Shown piece after piece: positions 1 through 9,286 of a stretch of DNA of 56,195 bases. The DNA is from Bacteroidales bacterium (lineage in GTDB: Bacteria > Bacteroidota > Bacteroidia > Bacteroidales > CAIWKO01): contig JAGNBV010000008.1 in assembly GCA_018004645.1 (NCBI GenBank), forward strand, positions 1 through 56,195. The letters run 5' to 3'. The stretch's first letter is position 1. Every line of letters begins with the position of its first letter. Both the position numbers and the translations under genes were made by a program. Under the pieces are notes generated by a model, which did not search any database, was not told the DNA's origin, and saw nothing but the letters and a program-made list of their open reading frames with translations.

Positions 1-110
1 GGTGCAAATGGCTCTGTTTTGATGGGGGTAGGTTTCTTGAAAAACCAGAATCTGGTTTGTAAAAATCTGAATATGAGTAATCTGTAAGTGCCGATATTAA
101 AAAATCAGGT

Positions 111-145
111 TTTGTCGGTTGATAGTGATTTATTGTATAAATTTG
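111..145 (+). promoter_or_regulatory. Bacteroidetes-type promoter of first TonB receptor
   Basis: A TTTG box lies at 111-114 and TAAATTTG at 138-145, matching the -33/-7 consensus TTTG...TAnnTTTG of Bacteroidetes. The 23-nt spacer is at the long end. Transcription would begin near 152, so translation must start at ATG 164 or 173 and not at the open frame further upstream. Confidence 0.4.
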
Positions 146-172
146 CACCCGAAAAAATCCAAAATGTTTTTT

Positions 173-2590
173 ATGATAAAAAAATACTTTCTACTGGCCG
201 TTGCTTTACTTTGTGTGGCGGCTTCCGGTTTTTCGCAGGAAGCTACCGTGAAAGGTGTTATTTACAATGGTACAACCAAAGAAACTATCCCCGGGGTGAG
301 TGTAATGACGAGTGATAAAACAGGGGTAAGTTCCGAAATAGATGGTTCATTTACCGTTAAAGTGCATTCGGGTAAAGCCGTCAGGCTGGTATTTAAAATT
401 CTCGGCTATGCCAATGTAACCAAACTGCTGGATATCAAACCGGGCGAAACAAAGGAAATCAAGGTTGAAATGATGGAACAGGCCACCGCAATTGAAGGAG
501 TGGTGGTTACCGCCGGAAAGTTTGAACAGAAATTTTCGGATGTAACCATTTCGATGGATGTGCTGAAACCCAATCAGATAGAAAACAGAAATACCAACAA
601 TATTACGAGTTCGCTGAATAAAGTATCAGGCGTGGATATCAATGATAATCAGCCCAGTATTCGTGGCGGCAGCGGATATAGTTACGGCGCGGGAAGCCGG
701 GTAATGGTGCTGGTGGACGATTTGCCGATGCTTTCGCCCGATGGCGGCGATTCAAAATGGAATTACCTGCCTCTCGAAAACTTATCACAGGTTGAAATTA
801 TTAAAGGCGCTTCCTCTGCTTTGTTTGGTTCATCAGCATTAAACGGAGTTATTAATCTGCGGACAGCCTATCCGAAATCAAAGCCGGAAACCAAGATTTC
901 TGTGAACAGCGGCTTGTATCTGAATCCCAAAAACCGACGCGCGGCCTGGTGGTACGAAGAGGATCCTTTGTATTCGCATACGGTGGCCGGTAAAATGGTT
1001 AACCCCTTATCTTTGTTTGGGGTAAAAAATCCGGGCTTTGGTGGCGTAAACTTCTTTCATTCACGGCAAATAGGCCAATTTGACCTTGTGGTTGGAGGCA
1101 ATCTATATGAAAACCAGGGTTTCCGCACCGATGAAGGAGAAGCCAGAGCCAGAGCCAACATCAATTTCAGATACAGGGCAAAAAAAATTGAAGGACTTTC
1201 GGTCGGGTTCAATGCAAATTATATGTATCAGGACAAGAAAAATTTCTTTTTATGGAGAGACTCGGATTCCGGCATTTACCGGCAGAACAATGCTGCAGTT
1301 CCCATGACCGGATACCGGATTAATGTGGATCCGTATTTTTTGTATTTCAACAAACGAGGCAGCAAATACACCCTTAAAACACGGTATTACCGCCAAACCA
1401 ATCATAATGCTGCCGACAGCACTATGAATAATGATGCCGACATAATCTATGCCGATTACCAATATCAGCATAAATTTAAGGATAAGTATAATCTCACAGC
1501 CGGTGCTATGGGAAGCTTCAGCAAATCCACCGCACTATTGTATCAAACCAATCATCATGCTACCAATTTTGCTATGTACATTCAGTTTGATGCTAAGGTG
1601 TGGAACAGGGTTTCGTTTTCGCTTGGCTTGAGAGGCGAGTATGCCCGCATTGATAAAGATGAGACAGAATCTTCATTTTCAATAAAAACAAAAAAAGATA
1701 CCTTTAACATTCCTATTGAGCCTGTGCTGCGAGCCGGAATTAACGTGCAGGCAGCAGAATATACCTTTATAAGGGCCTCCTTCGGGCAGGGATACCGCTT
1801 CCCATCAATCGCCGAAAAGTTTATCAGGACATCAATCGGGGGACTGAATATTTTTCCCAATCCGGATTTAAATGCCGAGTCGGGGTGGAGCGCCGAAATA
1901 GGACTTAAACAGGGTTTCAGGGTTGGCTCCTGGCTGGGATATGTGGATGTGGCCGGTTTCTGGACACAATATAAAAATATGATGGAATTTACTTTTAACG
2001 ATTACCGCAAAGATGGCCGGACTGATACTACTTATACAGGATATGAAGATTATATTAAGAAATTTCTTGGGTTTAAATCTTTAAATGTTGGCCATGCCAG
2101 AATCGCAGGAGTGGATTTCTCGCTGATGGGCAAAGGCCTGCTGTTTGGATTCCCGGCAACCCTTGGCCTGAGCTATATTTACACCGATCCCGTTAACCTT
2201 GATTATGACGCCACGGATACCAACAGTTTTAAGGTTTTAAAATACAGGAATTATCATACGATAAAAGGTGATTTCGAAGTACAGGTGGCTTTTTTCACAC
2301 TGGGACTTTCCTATATCTATAAAAGCCACATTATCAATATCGACAAAGCTTTTGAAGGCGAACTCATCCCCGGCATTTCCAAGTCGAACCTGCTCCCGGG
2401 CCTTAAACAATACCGTACGGAACACGACAAAGGATACCATGTCCTCGACCTTAGGATGCTTTTTGACATTAATAAGCAACATAGGATAGGACTATTTGTA
2501 AATAACCTGTTCAACACCGAATACATGACACGGCCCGGATATATCGAAGCCCCTATCAATGTGGCCGTTCAATATATGGTAACTTTCTGA
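173..2590 (+). CDS. TonB-dependent outer-membrane receptor (copy 1)
   Basis: An outer-membrane active transporter that would take up a scarce ligand using TonB/ExbBD energy. The ATG at 173 gives 805 aa with a clear signal peptide ending near residue 22 (GFSQ). ATG 164 would add three residues. 805 aa is also exactly the length of the paralogue just downstream, which supports this start. Domains in order: a carboxypeptidase-regulatory-like beta-sandwich (about 24-105), a plug with VDDLPM and a VEIIKGASSALFGSSALNGV-type segment (about 115-220), then a 22-strand-type barrel ending in a C-terminal Phe. No SusD-like lipoprotein is adjacent, so a glycan-uptake pair is unlikely. Siderophore, cobalamin or another small ligand is more plausible, but the substrate cannot be read from the sequence. 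Confidence 0.93.
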   Translation: MIKKYFLLAVALLCVAASGFSQEATVKGVIYNGTTKETIPGVSVMTSDKTGVSSEIDGSFTVKVHSGKAVRLVFKILGYANVTKLLDIKPGETKEIKVEMMEQATAIEGVVVTAGKFEQKFSDVTISMDVLKPNQIENRNTNNITSSLNKVSGVDINDNQPSIRGGSGYSYGAGSRVMVLVDDLPMLSPDGGDSKWNYLPLENLSQVEIIKGASSALFGSSALNGVINLRTAYPKSKPETKISVNSGLYLNPKNRRAAWWYEEDPLYSHTVAGKMVNPLSLFGVKNPGFGGVNFFHSRQIGQFDLVVGGNLYENQGFRTDEGEARARANINFRYRAKKIEGLSVGFNANYMYQDKKNFFLWRDSDSGIYRQNNAAVPMTGYRINVDPYFLYFNKRGSKYTLKTRYYRQTNHNAADSTMNNDADIIYADYQYQHKFKDKYNLTAGAMGSFSKSTALLYQTNHHATNFAMYIQFDAKVWNRVSFSLGLRGEYARIDKDETESSFSIKTKKDTFNIPIEPVLRAGINVQAAEYTFIRASFGQGYRFPSIAEKFIRTSIGGLNIFPNPDLNAESGWSAEIGLKQGFRVGSWLGYVDVAGFWTQYKNMMEFTFNDYRKDGRTDTTYTGYEDYIKKFLGFKSLNVGHARIAGVDFSLMGKGLLFGFPATLGLSYIYTDPVNLDYDATDTNSFKVLKYRNYHTIKGDFEVQVAFFTLGLSYIYKSHIINIDKAFEGELIPGISKSNLLPGLKQYRTEHDKGYHVLDLRMLFDINKQHRIGLFVNNLFNTEYMTRPGYIEAPINVAVQYMVTF

Positions 2591-3028
2591 TGGGTGTCGA
2601 ATTTTTGTGCCTGATTTTTCACCCGGAGGGCCGGCACAAGAAATTCTCGTAATCAGAAAGAGCTGTCGGTTCAGATATTTTCCTGGCAGGGATTATCCTG
2701 ATATGATACATTCTCTACTTACGCTCATTCAGAAATTTCACATCATTTATTTTAAAACAGAAGGGGTTAATCCCAATCAAAAATTATTTGTTGATTTGAC
2801 AATTAAGATTTTTTAACAAAAAAAAGCTACGTTATACCATAAATTTAAATTGTTTGTTTTTGCGCCTTATCTGCTGATAATCAGCGTATTGATTTTTGTG
2901 CATGAATGATTTTTTAACGACAGTCATAATATAGTGTTGATAATCAGCTCATTAAACAGGATTGGTATTATTAATTATTTTGTATTTTTGCGCTCCGAAA
3001 ATATGCGGGTTAAAATAAAAGCATTCTG
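2591..3028 (+). other. Intergenic region between TonB receptors, with repeated half-palindromes
   Basis: This 438-bp stretch has no convincing gene. A 69-codon open frame at 2607-2816 has no family features. It is AT-rich towards the 3' end and holds GCTGATAATCAGC (2873-2885, a palindrome around one central base) and GTTGATAATCAGC (2936-2948). The two start 63 bp apart, about six helical turns. They precede the promoter of the second receptor and could be operator sites. Confidence 0.4.
2962..2990 (+). promoter_or_regulatory. Promoter of second TonB receptor
   Basis: TTG at 2962-2964 and TATTTTTG at 2983-2990 with an 18-nt spacer fit the Bacteroidetes -33/-7 consensus. The start codon at 3029 leaves a leader of roughly 30 nt. 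The second receptor therefore probably has its own promoter, downstream of the repeated palindromes. Confidence 0.5.
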
Positions 3029-5446
3029 ATGAAAAAAATTCTACTATTCCATTTTGTATTTTTAAGTTGTTCTTTCTTGGCCTTAGCTCAACAGGCAACC
3101 ATCAAAGGCACCATCTTCAACGGAAAATCAAAGGAGACTATTCCTGGAGTAAATGTTATCCTGGACGAAAAAACCGGTGTGGCCTCCGACATCGATGGCC
3201 GGTACTCGCTAAAGGTCAATCCTGGTAAAGTAACTATTACTTATAAGTATATCGGGTACACGCCGGTCGTGAGAACCTATGACCTGAAACCCGGACAAAC
3301 AAAAATTGAAGACATTGAGTTGTATGAGGAATCAATGGTAATTGAAGGGATTGTTGTTTCTGCCGGAAAATTTGAACAGAAATTGTCCGATGTTACCATC
3401 TCGATGGCCGTATTAAAACCCGACCGCATTGAAAAACAGAACACCAACAACCTGAGTGAGGTAATCAACAAAATCCCCGGAATTGATGTGTTTGACGGCC
3501 AGCCCAGCGTTCGTGCCGGAAGCGGCTATAGCTACGGAGCCGGCAGCCGCGTGATGGTAATGGTGGACGACATGCCGCTGTTATCGCCCGATGCCGGTGA
3601 TGCCAAATGGAACTTTATGCCTATTGAAAATATTTCGCAGGTAGAAGTGATAAAAGGAGCCTCCTCTGCCTTGTTCGGCTCTTCAGCCCTTAACGGGGTT
3701 ATCAACCTGAGGACCGCTTTTCCTAAAGACAAACCCCAGACCAAAATCACCATCAACGAAGGCGTATATCTTAACCCAAAACGTAAAGAGCTTATCTGGT
3801 GGGACGAATACAGGCCGGATTATTCTCATACCTTAATGGCGAAAATCATAAACCCCTTGTCCTTACTGGGTATGAAAAATCCCGGATTTGGCGGAGTTAA
3901 TTTTTCGCACTTGCAAAAATTTGGCCAGTTCGATCTGGGAGTAGGCGGCAACTTTTTCGAAGATCAGGGTTTCCGTTATCCCAACGGAGAATGCCGGGGC
4001 CGTGCCAACGTAAACCTGCGTTACCGTGTCAAAAAAATTGAAGGCCTTTCTTTTGGGATGAATGCTAATGTTATGTATGCGGCTACTTCCAGTTTCTTCC
4101 TGTGGGGAAATGCCGATTCGGCAGCCTATATGCAGCGCGAAGATGCCATAACCCATAATCAGGGCTTACGCGCCAATGTGGACCCGTATTTTATGTATTT
4201 CAACAAAAGAGGCAGCAAGTACAGCCTGAAATTAAGATGGTTCCGCACATCCAACCTTTTTCCCAACGAGCCCGACAAAAACAATATTTCCGACATTATT
4301 TACGGTGATTACCAATACCAGCATAATTTTAAAGGAAAACACAACCTTACCGCGGGCGCTTCGGGAAGTTATTCCAAATCGCAGGCCAACCTTTTCGGAG
4401 AGCACGATGCCGTTAACTTTTCCATGTACGCCCAGTATGATGCCAAATTTTGGGAGAAACTAACTTTGTCGCTCGGCATACGCGGAGAATACTTCCGCAT
4501 AGATACCGCAGAATCAGAATCTACTTTTTCATACAAAATTAAAGGTAAAATACATACCTTGCCCATCATGCCTGTGTTTCGCGCAGGATTGAACTATCAG
4601 GCGGCAAAATATACATTTATCAGAGCCTCCTATGGCCAGGGTTACAGGTTCCCAACTGTTGCTGAAAAATTTGTGGAGACCAATCTTGGCGGATTAAACC
4701 TATTCCCTAACAAACTGCTTAAACCGGAAACAGGATGGGCTGCCGAATTGGGAATAAAACAAGGTGTAAAAATCGGCAAATGGAATGGCTACCTCGATTT
4801 GGCCGGATTCTGGACTGAGTATAAAGACATGATGGAGTTTACTTTTAACGATTACCGCCTTGATGGCAGGGCCGACACCAATTACACCGGCTTTGAAGAA
4901 TACATCAATAAATTTTTAGGTTTCAAATCCTTAAATGTGGGACACGCCCGTATTTATGGCGTGGATGCTACTTTTACCGGACAGGGCAATTTGTTTGGTT
5001 TTCCGGCAACCATCCTGGCAGGATATACATATACCTACCCGCGAAACCTCGATTACGATGCCTCCGACACTACAGGTACCAGCGTGAAAATACTTAAATA
5101 CAGATACCTTCATTCGGTAAAAGTCGATTTCGATGTTACATTTTATTTCTTTACCCTCGGGATAGGCATGAACTACACCAGCCATATGATCAATATTGAT
5201 AAGGCCTTTGAAGGAGAATTGATTCCGGGCATTGCTTCGTCCGACTTGCTTCCGGGACTTAAAGCCTATCGCGAAGAACACAACAAAGGTTATTTCGTGA
5301 TGAACCTTCGCGGATTGTTTGATATTACCGAAACCCAAAGAGTGGGTGTCTATGTAAACAACCTGCTCAATACCGAATACATGACGCGCCCGGGTTTCAT
5401 CGAAGCACCCAGAAATATTGCCGTACAATACAGCCTGACTTTCTGA
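3029..5446 (+). CDS. TonB-dependent outer-membrane receptor (copy 2)
   Basis: A close paralogue of the preceding receptor with the same length (805 aa) and order: signal peptide (LALAQ at about 17-21), carboxypeptidase-regulatory-like domain, plug (VDDMPLLSPDAGDAKW) and barrel ending YSLTF. Long blocks are shared almost word for word, for example SGYSYGAGSRVM and GASSALFGSSALNGVINLRT. Differences are concentrated in extracellular-loop-like segments of the barrel (such as after FFLWG and before YGDYQYQH), as expected if the two copies bind related but different ligands. It is followed after 5 nt by a glycosyltransferase gene, so it probably heads an operon running to purN. Confidence 0.93.
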   Translation: MKKILLFHFVFLSCSFLALAQQATIKGTIFNGKSKETIPGVNVILDEKTGVASDIDGRYSLKVNPGKVTITYKYIGYTPVVRTYDLKPGQTKIEDIELYEESMVIEGIVVSAGKFEQKLSDVTISMAVLKPDRIEKQNTNNLSEVINKIPGIDVFDGQPSVRAGSGYSYGAGSRVMVMVDDMPLLSPDAGDAKWNFMPIENISQVEVIKGASSALFGSSALNGVINLRTAFPKDKPQTKITINEGVYLNPKRKELIWWDEYRPDYSHTLMAKIINPLSLLGMKNPGFGGVNFSHLQKFGQFDLGVGGNFFEDQGFRYPNGECRGRANVNLRYRVKKIEGLSFGMNANVMYAATSSFFLWGNADSAAYMQREDAITHNQGLRANVDPYFMYFNKRGSKYSLKLRWFRTSNLFPNEPDKNNISDIIYGDYQYQHNFKGKHNLTAGASGSYSKSQANLFGEHDAVNFSMYAQYDAKFWEKLTLSLGIRGEYFRIDTAESESTFSYKIKGKIHTLPIMPVFRAGLNYQAAKYTFIRASYGQGYRFPTVAEKFVETNLGGLNLFPNKLLKPETGWAAELGIKQGVKIGKWNGYLDLAGFWTEYKDMMEFTFNDYRLDGRADTNYTGFEEYINKFLGFKSLNVGHARIYGVDATFTGQGNLFGFPATILAGYTYTYPRNLDYDASDTTGTSVKILKYRYLHSVKVDFDVTFYFFTLGIGMNYTSHMINIDKAFEGELIPGIASSDLLPGLKAYREEHNKGYFVMNLRGLFDITETQRVGVYVNNLLNTEYMTRPGFIEAPRNIAVQYSLTF

Positions 5447-5451
5447 TAATA

Positions 5452-6528
5452 TTGCCTGAAAAGAAGAATATTCTTATTTGTCCGCTAAATTGGGGACTAG
5501 GACATGCCAGCCGGTGTATCCCGCTGATAAAAATTTTAAATCAGGCCGGCCACCATGTAGTTATCGCAGCTGACGGACCTGCTGCCAGGCTGCTAAAAAA
5601 TGTATTTCCCGATAATGAAAGTGTTATTTTCGGGGATTACAATATCAGGTATTCAAAAGGAGGCCACCTGGTGAGAACCATCCTTTGGCAAATACCAAAA
5701 ATTTTGTTCCGTATTGCAGCGGAACACCATAAGGTAAAATCGATTGTAAAAAAATACAACATTGACACATTGATTTCCGACAACCGTTTTGGCCTGTGGA
5801 ACCGAAAAATCCGTACAGTGTATGTTACTCACCAGCTTTTCATCAAAAGCCCTGCGGGAAATCGCCTGGTTGAAAAGTGGCTGCAAAAGATTCACTTCTT
5901 TTTTATCAAAAAATATGATGTGTGCTGGATACCTGATTTGACGGGCGATTTCAAACTTTCGGGCGAGCTGTCCGGAAAGCATCCCTTACCCGCCAATGCG
6001 CGTTTTATTGGTCTCCTTTCCGATTTTTGCGATGCCCCTCTGCAAACCACCACGGGCTATGATGTGTGTGCCGTGATATCCGGCCCCGAGCCGCAACGCA
6101 GTATTTTTCAGCGCCTGCTGCTGGAACAATTGAAAAATTCCGGCAAGAAAGCAGTGGTCATTTTGGGTAAGCCTGCAGAAAAATCAATTAGTACGACAGA
6201 CAAAAACATTACCGTATTTAATTATCTGACAGCCGACGAGATTAAAAAATATTTTATGTGCTCGGAATATGTTATTGCCAGGGCGGGATATTCCACCATT
6301 ATGGATTTGGCGGTAACAGGCCGGAAAGCTATACTTGTGCCAACGCCCGGTCAAACCGAACAGGAATACCTGGCCGGGTATTTAAAACAGAAAAAAATTT
6401 ATTATTCGACCAAACAGGAAGGTTTTGATGTAAACACAGCACTAAAAAAAGCTGCCAATTATTCCGGAATAAGCCATTGCTGCGATATGCAAAAACTGGA
6501 AGAAATAATTTTGAATACAATTTCATAA
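5452..6528 (+). CDS. Glycosyltransferase (MurG/GT28-like, two Rossmann domains)
   Basis: 358 aa. The N-terminus has CPLNWGLGHASRCIPL, the typical nucleotide-sugar transferase glycine loop with GHASR. The C-terminal half has ARAGYSTIMDLAVTGRKAIL, the GT-B signature that binds the diphosphate of the donor sugar (compare GGxxTxxE regions in MurG/UGT-like enzymes). It resembles uncharacterised 'glycosyltransferase' proteins of the GT28/UGT group. Acceptor and donor are unknown. The start must be TTG at 5452, since no ATG or GTG occurs before the GHASR loop. It lies 5 nt after the receptor stop, so translational coupling is likely. It is probably cytoplasmic or peripherally membrane-bound. Confidence 0.7.
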   Translation: MPEKKNILICPLNWGLGHASRCIPLIKILNQAGHHVVIAADGPAARLLKNVFPDNESVIFGDYNIRYSKGGHLVRTILWQIPKILFRIAAEHHKVKSIVKKYNIDTLISDNRFGLWNRKIRTVYVTHQLFIKSPAGNRLVEKWLQKIHFFFIKKYDVCWIPDLTGDFKLSGELSGKHPLPANARFIGLLSDFCDAPLQTTTGYDVCAVISGPEPQRSIFQRLLLEQLKNSGKKAVVILGKPAEKSISTTDKNITVFNYLTADEIKKYFMCSEYVIARAGYSTIMDLAVTGRKAILVPTPGQTEQEYLAGYLKQKKIYYSTKQEGFDVNTALKKAANYSGISHCCDMQKLEEIILNTIS

Positions 6529-6571
6529 CTATTGTTTTCTTTTTACTTAATTTTGACACAACGTATTTGAG

Positions 6572-7666
6572 ATGCTTAAGCGAAATAAATGGCTGCTGAT
6601 AATTCTCGGAGTCCTTATCATTGGATTTCTGATATGGTATTTTTGGAAGATAGTCGTTTATATTTTGGTTGCTGCCGTGCTTTCGGTAATGGGTAAACCG
6701 CTGGTGGTGCTGTTCGACCGTATCCGCATAGGCAAAAAAAAATTCCCTCATGCGCTGAGTGCCTTACTTACATTGTTTGCACTTTATGGTGTTATCTTTG
6801 GTTTTTTTGCGTTGGTTGTACCTATGCTGATATCGCAAATTACCACCCTGTCGTCGGTTGGATCCGATGAATTATTGCTCGGACTACAAGAGCCTATTAA
6901 TTGGCTTGAAAACTTTTTTGTTCGCTTTCAGATAATGAAACCGGGCGACAGTATTGAGGCGCTGGTCTCTGCAAAACTGATGTCTTTTATCAGTTTTGCC
7001 AATGCAGGCGATCTGGCAGGGACATTGATTAGTTTTGCCGGCGGATTTTTTGTGGCTGTCTTTGCCATAGGATTTATAACCTTCTTCTTTCTGAAACAGG
7101 AACGTATGCTGATAAAATTCATCATGCTGCTCACACCTGTCCACCTCCAAACCGAAATCAAACACGTATACCTGAAAATCATCAAACTGCTTTCGAAATA
7201 CTTCCTGGGACTAACCCTCGACCTGGTCATTGTTATGACATTGATTACAATCGGCATGACAATATTCGGATATAAGAACGCTTTGATGATAGGGGTTTTT
7301 GCCGGCATGATGAATGTTGTCCCCTATGTAGGCCCCATTATCGGCTGTATTATCGCCCTGGTATTTGCTTCCACAGGAATCATTGAAGCAGGCGGAACCC
7401 TTGAAACGGTACCACTGATACTTGAAGTATGCGGATCGTTGATGGTAATTAATGCCATTGATGCGTATGTATTTCAACCCTATATCTACTCCAACGTGGT
7501 AAAAGCCCATCCTCTTGAGATTTTCCTGGTAATATTGATTGCCGGCAGTACAGCAGGAATATTGGGAATGGTGCTCGCGATCCCATCATATACCGTGATT
7601 CGAATCATCGCAAAACAGTTCTTAATAAAATATCCGGTCATCAAACGCCTGACTCAAAACATCTGA
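6572..7666 (+). CDS. AI-2E family transporter (PerM/TqsA-like permease)
   Basis: 364 aa of an integral membrane protein with about seven to eight hydrophobic helices: two near the N-terminus, a central hydrophilic part, then several from about residue 150. The segment GVFAGMMNVVPYVGPIIGCI is the family hallmark PYxGP. The family includes TqsA (autoinducer-2 export) and Na+/H+ antiporters, so the name does not prove quorum-sensing function. A TAATTTTG -7 box at 6548-6555 could provide an internal promoter. The radical SAM gene follows after a few nucleotides. Confidence 0.88.
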   Translation: MLKRNKWLLIILGVLIIGFLIWYFWKIVVYILVAAVLSVMGKPLVVLFDRIRIGKKKFPHALSALLTLFALYGVIFGFFALVVPMLISQITTLSSVGSDELLLGLQEPINWLENFFVRFQIMKPGDSIEALVSAKLMSFISFANAGDLAGTLISFAGGFFVAVFAIGFITFFFLKQERMLIKFIMLLTPVHLQTEIKHVYLKIIKLLSKYFLGLTLDLVIVMTLITIGMTIFGYKNALMIGVFAGMMNVVPYVGPIIGCIIALVFASTGIIEAGGTLETVPLILEVCGSLMVINAIDAYVFQPYIYSNVVKAHPLEIFLVILIAGSTAGILGMVLAIPSYTVIRIIAKQFLIKYPVIKRLTQNI

Positions 7667-7683
7667 CCGTGCTGAATTCATGC

Positions 7684-8670
7684 ATGAATGATTTTTATCA
7701 TCTGTCAGCCGCGATGTCCGGAAAAAAAATAATGAATTACCTGCGGCTGAAAGGCTCATATTTTTTATCGATATTGCTTCAAAGACCTGTTCACAGGGGC
7801 TCCCCTTCTTTTTTATCAGTGGAGCCAGGGGCCTTTTGCAACCTGAGATGTCCCGAATGTTTTACTACCCAGGCTAACTTTTCGCGCCCCCGAGGTTTTA
7901 TGACCATGGATACTTTCGAAAAAATTATGGAACAAACTGCAGGAAGCGTTTTTTATCTCAACCTGTATTTTCAGGGAGAGCCGTTTCTTAATGACAATAT
8001 TTTTGATTTTATCGCCTGTGCCAAAAAAAATGGTTGTTATACTGCGGTTTCTACTAATGGGCATTTTTTAGACGAAGCAAACTCAAATAAACTGATCTGC
8101 AGCGGCCTCGACCGGCTGATTGTTTCTTTAGACGGAACCGATGCTGAAACATATCGCGAATACAGAAGAAACGGAGATTTTGAGAAAGTCGTTCAGGGGA
8201 TTAAAACAGTGGCAGAACAACGAAAAAAAACGAAATCCAAACATCCTTTTATTGAAATACAATTTGTGCTGACACGCAAAAACCAGTCACAACAGCACGA
8301 AATTAAAAAAATAGGGAAACAACTCGGCGCCGATAAAACCACCGTAAAATCTTTTCAACTGTTGAATTATGAACGTGCCGGCGAATGGTTGCCCGATAGC
8401 AACTCCCGGTATTTAATTGCTGATGACGGCACTGTGAAAACAAAAAACAAGCTTCATAACCGTTGTTTTCGTATGTGGAGTTCCTGTGTGATTACATGGG
8501 ATGGAGTGGTGGTTCCCTGTTGTTTCGACAAAAATGCCTCATATCCCCTGGGAAACATTCTTCATCAGCCGTTGAACGAAATATGGGACAGTGAAATTTC
8601 CCGTGAGTTCAGAAAAAAAATCTTTTCGCAAAGGAAAAACATTGATATTTGCATGAATTGTTGCAAATGA
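7684..8670 (+). CDS. Radical SAM protein with SPASM domain
   Basis: 328 aa from this start. CNLRCPEC gives the CxxxCxxC site for the SAM-binding [4Fe-4S] cluster, followed by a radical SAM barrel (GEPFL, STNGHFL, SLDGTDAETYREYR). The C-terminal SPASM region has Cys residues at CFRMWSSC, PCCFD and a terminal CMNCCK, ready to bind an auxiliary Fe-S cluster. Family members modify peptides or act as anaerobic sulfatase maturases or heme/cofactor enzymes. The substrate here is unknown and no precursor peptide gene was seen beside it. The longest frame begins at a GTG (7669). ATGs at 7684, 7714 and 7732 are all possible, and the last gives MNYLRLKG. Confidence 0.82.
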   Translation: MNDFYHLSAAMSGKKIMNYLRLKGSYFLSILLQRPVHRGSPSFLSVEPGAFCNLRCPECFTTQANFSRPRGFMTMDTFEKIMEQTAGSVFYLNLYFQGEPFLNDNIFDFIACAKKNGCYTAVSTNGHFLDEANSNKLICSGLDRLIVSLDGTDAETYREYRRNGDFEKVVQGIKTVAEQRKKTKSKHPFIEIQFVLTRKNQSQQHEIKKIGKQLGADKTTVKSFQLLNYERAGEWLPDSNSRYLIADDGTVKTKNKLHNRCFRMWSSCVITWDGVVVPCCFDKNASYPLGNILHQPLNEIWDSEISREFRKKIFSQRKNIDICMNCCK

Positions 8671-8686
8671 TTTAGTAAACCAACAA

Positions 8687-9286
8687 ATGAAAAAAATAGC
8701 CATTTTTGCCTCGGGCAACGGAAGCAACGCCGAAAATATCATCAACCACTTTGCCGGCAGCCAAAGCGTTGAAATTGCTTTGATACTTTGCAACAACAGC
8801 AAAGCTTATGTTATTGAACGCGCAAAAAATCACCGTATTCCCTGTATGATTTTTAAGTCAAAGGAGCTTAGAGAAACACCTGTTGTTTTAAATAAATTAA
8901 AAGAATTAAATATTGACTTCATCGTGCTGGCAGGATTTTTACTGCTGATCCCCACCGCTATTATCCGGGCTTTCCACAATAGGATCATAAATATCCATCC
9001 GGCTCTGTTGCCGAAATATGGCGGCAAAGGGATGTACGGCGGTTTTGTTCATGAGGCTGTCCGTAATTCGGGCGATACGGAAACGGGTATTTCCATACAT
9101 TTCGTCAATGAAAAATACGATGCGGGAGCTGTAATATTTCAGGCGCGTTGCCCTGTTACACCGGAGGATACGGCAGAAACAATTGCGCACAAGGTTCATC
9201 AGTTGGAATACCGGTATTTTCCCGAAATAATCGAGAAGGTAATTGCCGGGAAAGCAGGAAGGCCCTCCGCAAGTTCCGTTTTATAA
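8687..9286 (+). CDS. purN: Phosphoribosylglycinamide formyltransferase
   Basis: A 199-aa cytosolic enzyme of purine synthesis that transfers formyl from 10-formyl-tetrahydrofolate to GAR. FASGNGSNAENII is the phosphate-binding loop. INIHPALLP carries catalytic Asn102 and His104, and YDAG carries Asp145, the known N-H-D set. Length is normal for PurN. It is the last gene of the leftward-to-rightward run. Its stop codon (9284-9286) abuts the stop of the convergent ABC gene (9281-9283). The bases between leave no room for a separate terminator. Confidence 0.95.
   Translation: MKKIAIFASGNGSNAENIINHFAGSQSVEIALILCNNSKAYVIERAKNHRIPCMIFKSKELRETPVVLNKLKELNIDFIVLAGFLLLIPTAIIRAFHNRIINIHPALLPKYGGKGMYGGFVHEAVRNSGDTETGISIHFVNEKYDAGAVIFQARCPVTPEDTAETIAHKVHQLEYRYFPEIIEKVIAGKAGRPSASSVL

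Noticed and set aside
2607-2816. 69-codon open frame after the first TonB receptor
   Set aside because: No recognisable sequence, and it covers a noncoding, AT-rich gap.
7669-7683. GTG start of the radical SAM gene
   Set aside because: Possible, but an ATG occurs five codons on, and no RBS favours the GTG. The longer N-terminus has no visible role.
2897-7698. Shared 16-mer TGCATGAATGATTTTT at 2900 and 7682
   Set aside because: One pair of 16-mers in AT-rich DNA of this size is near chance expectation, and the flanks do not match.
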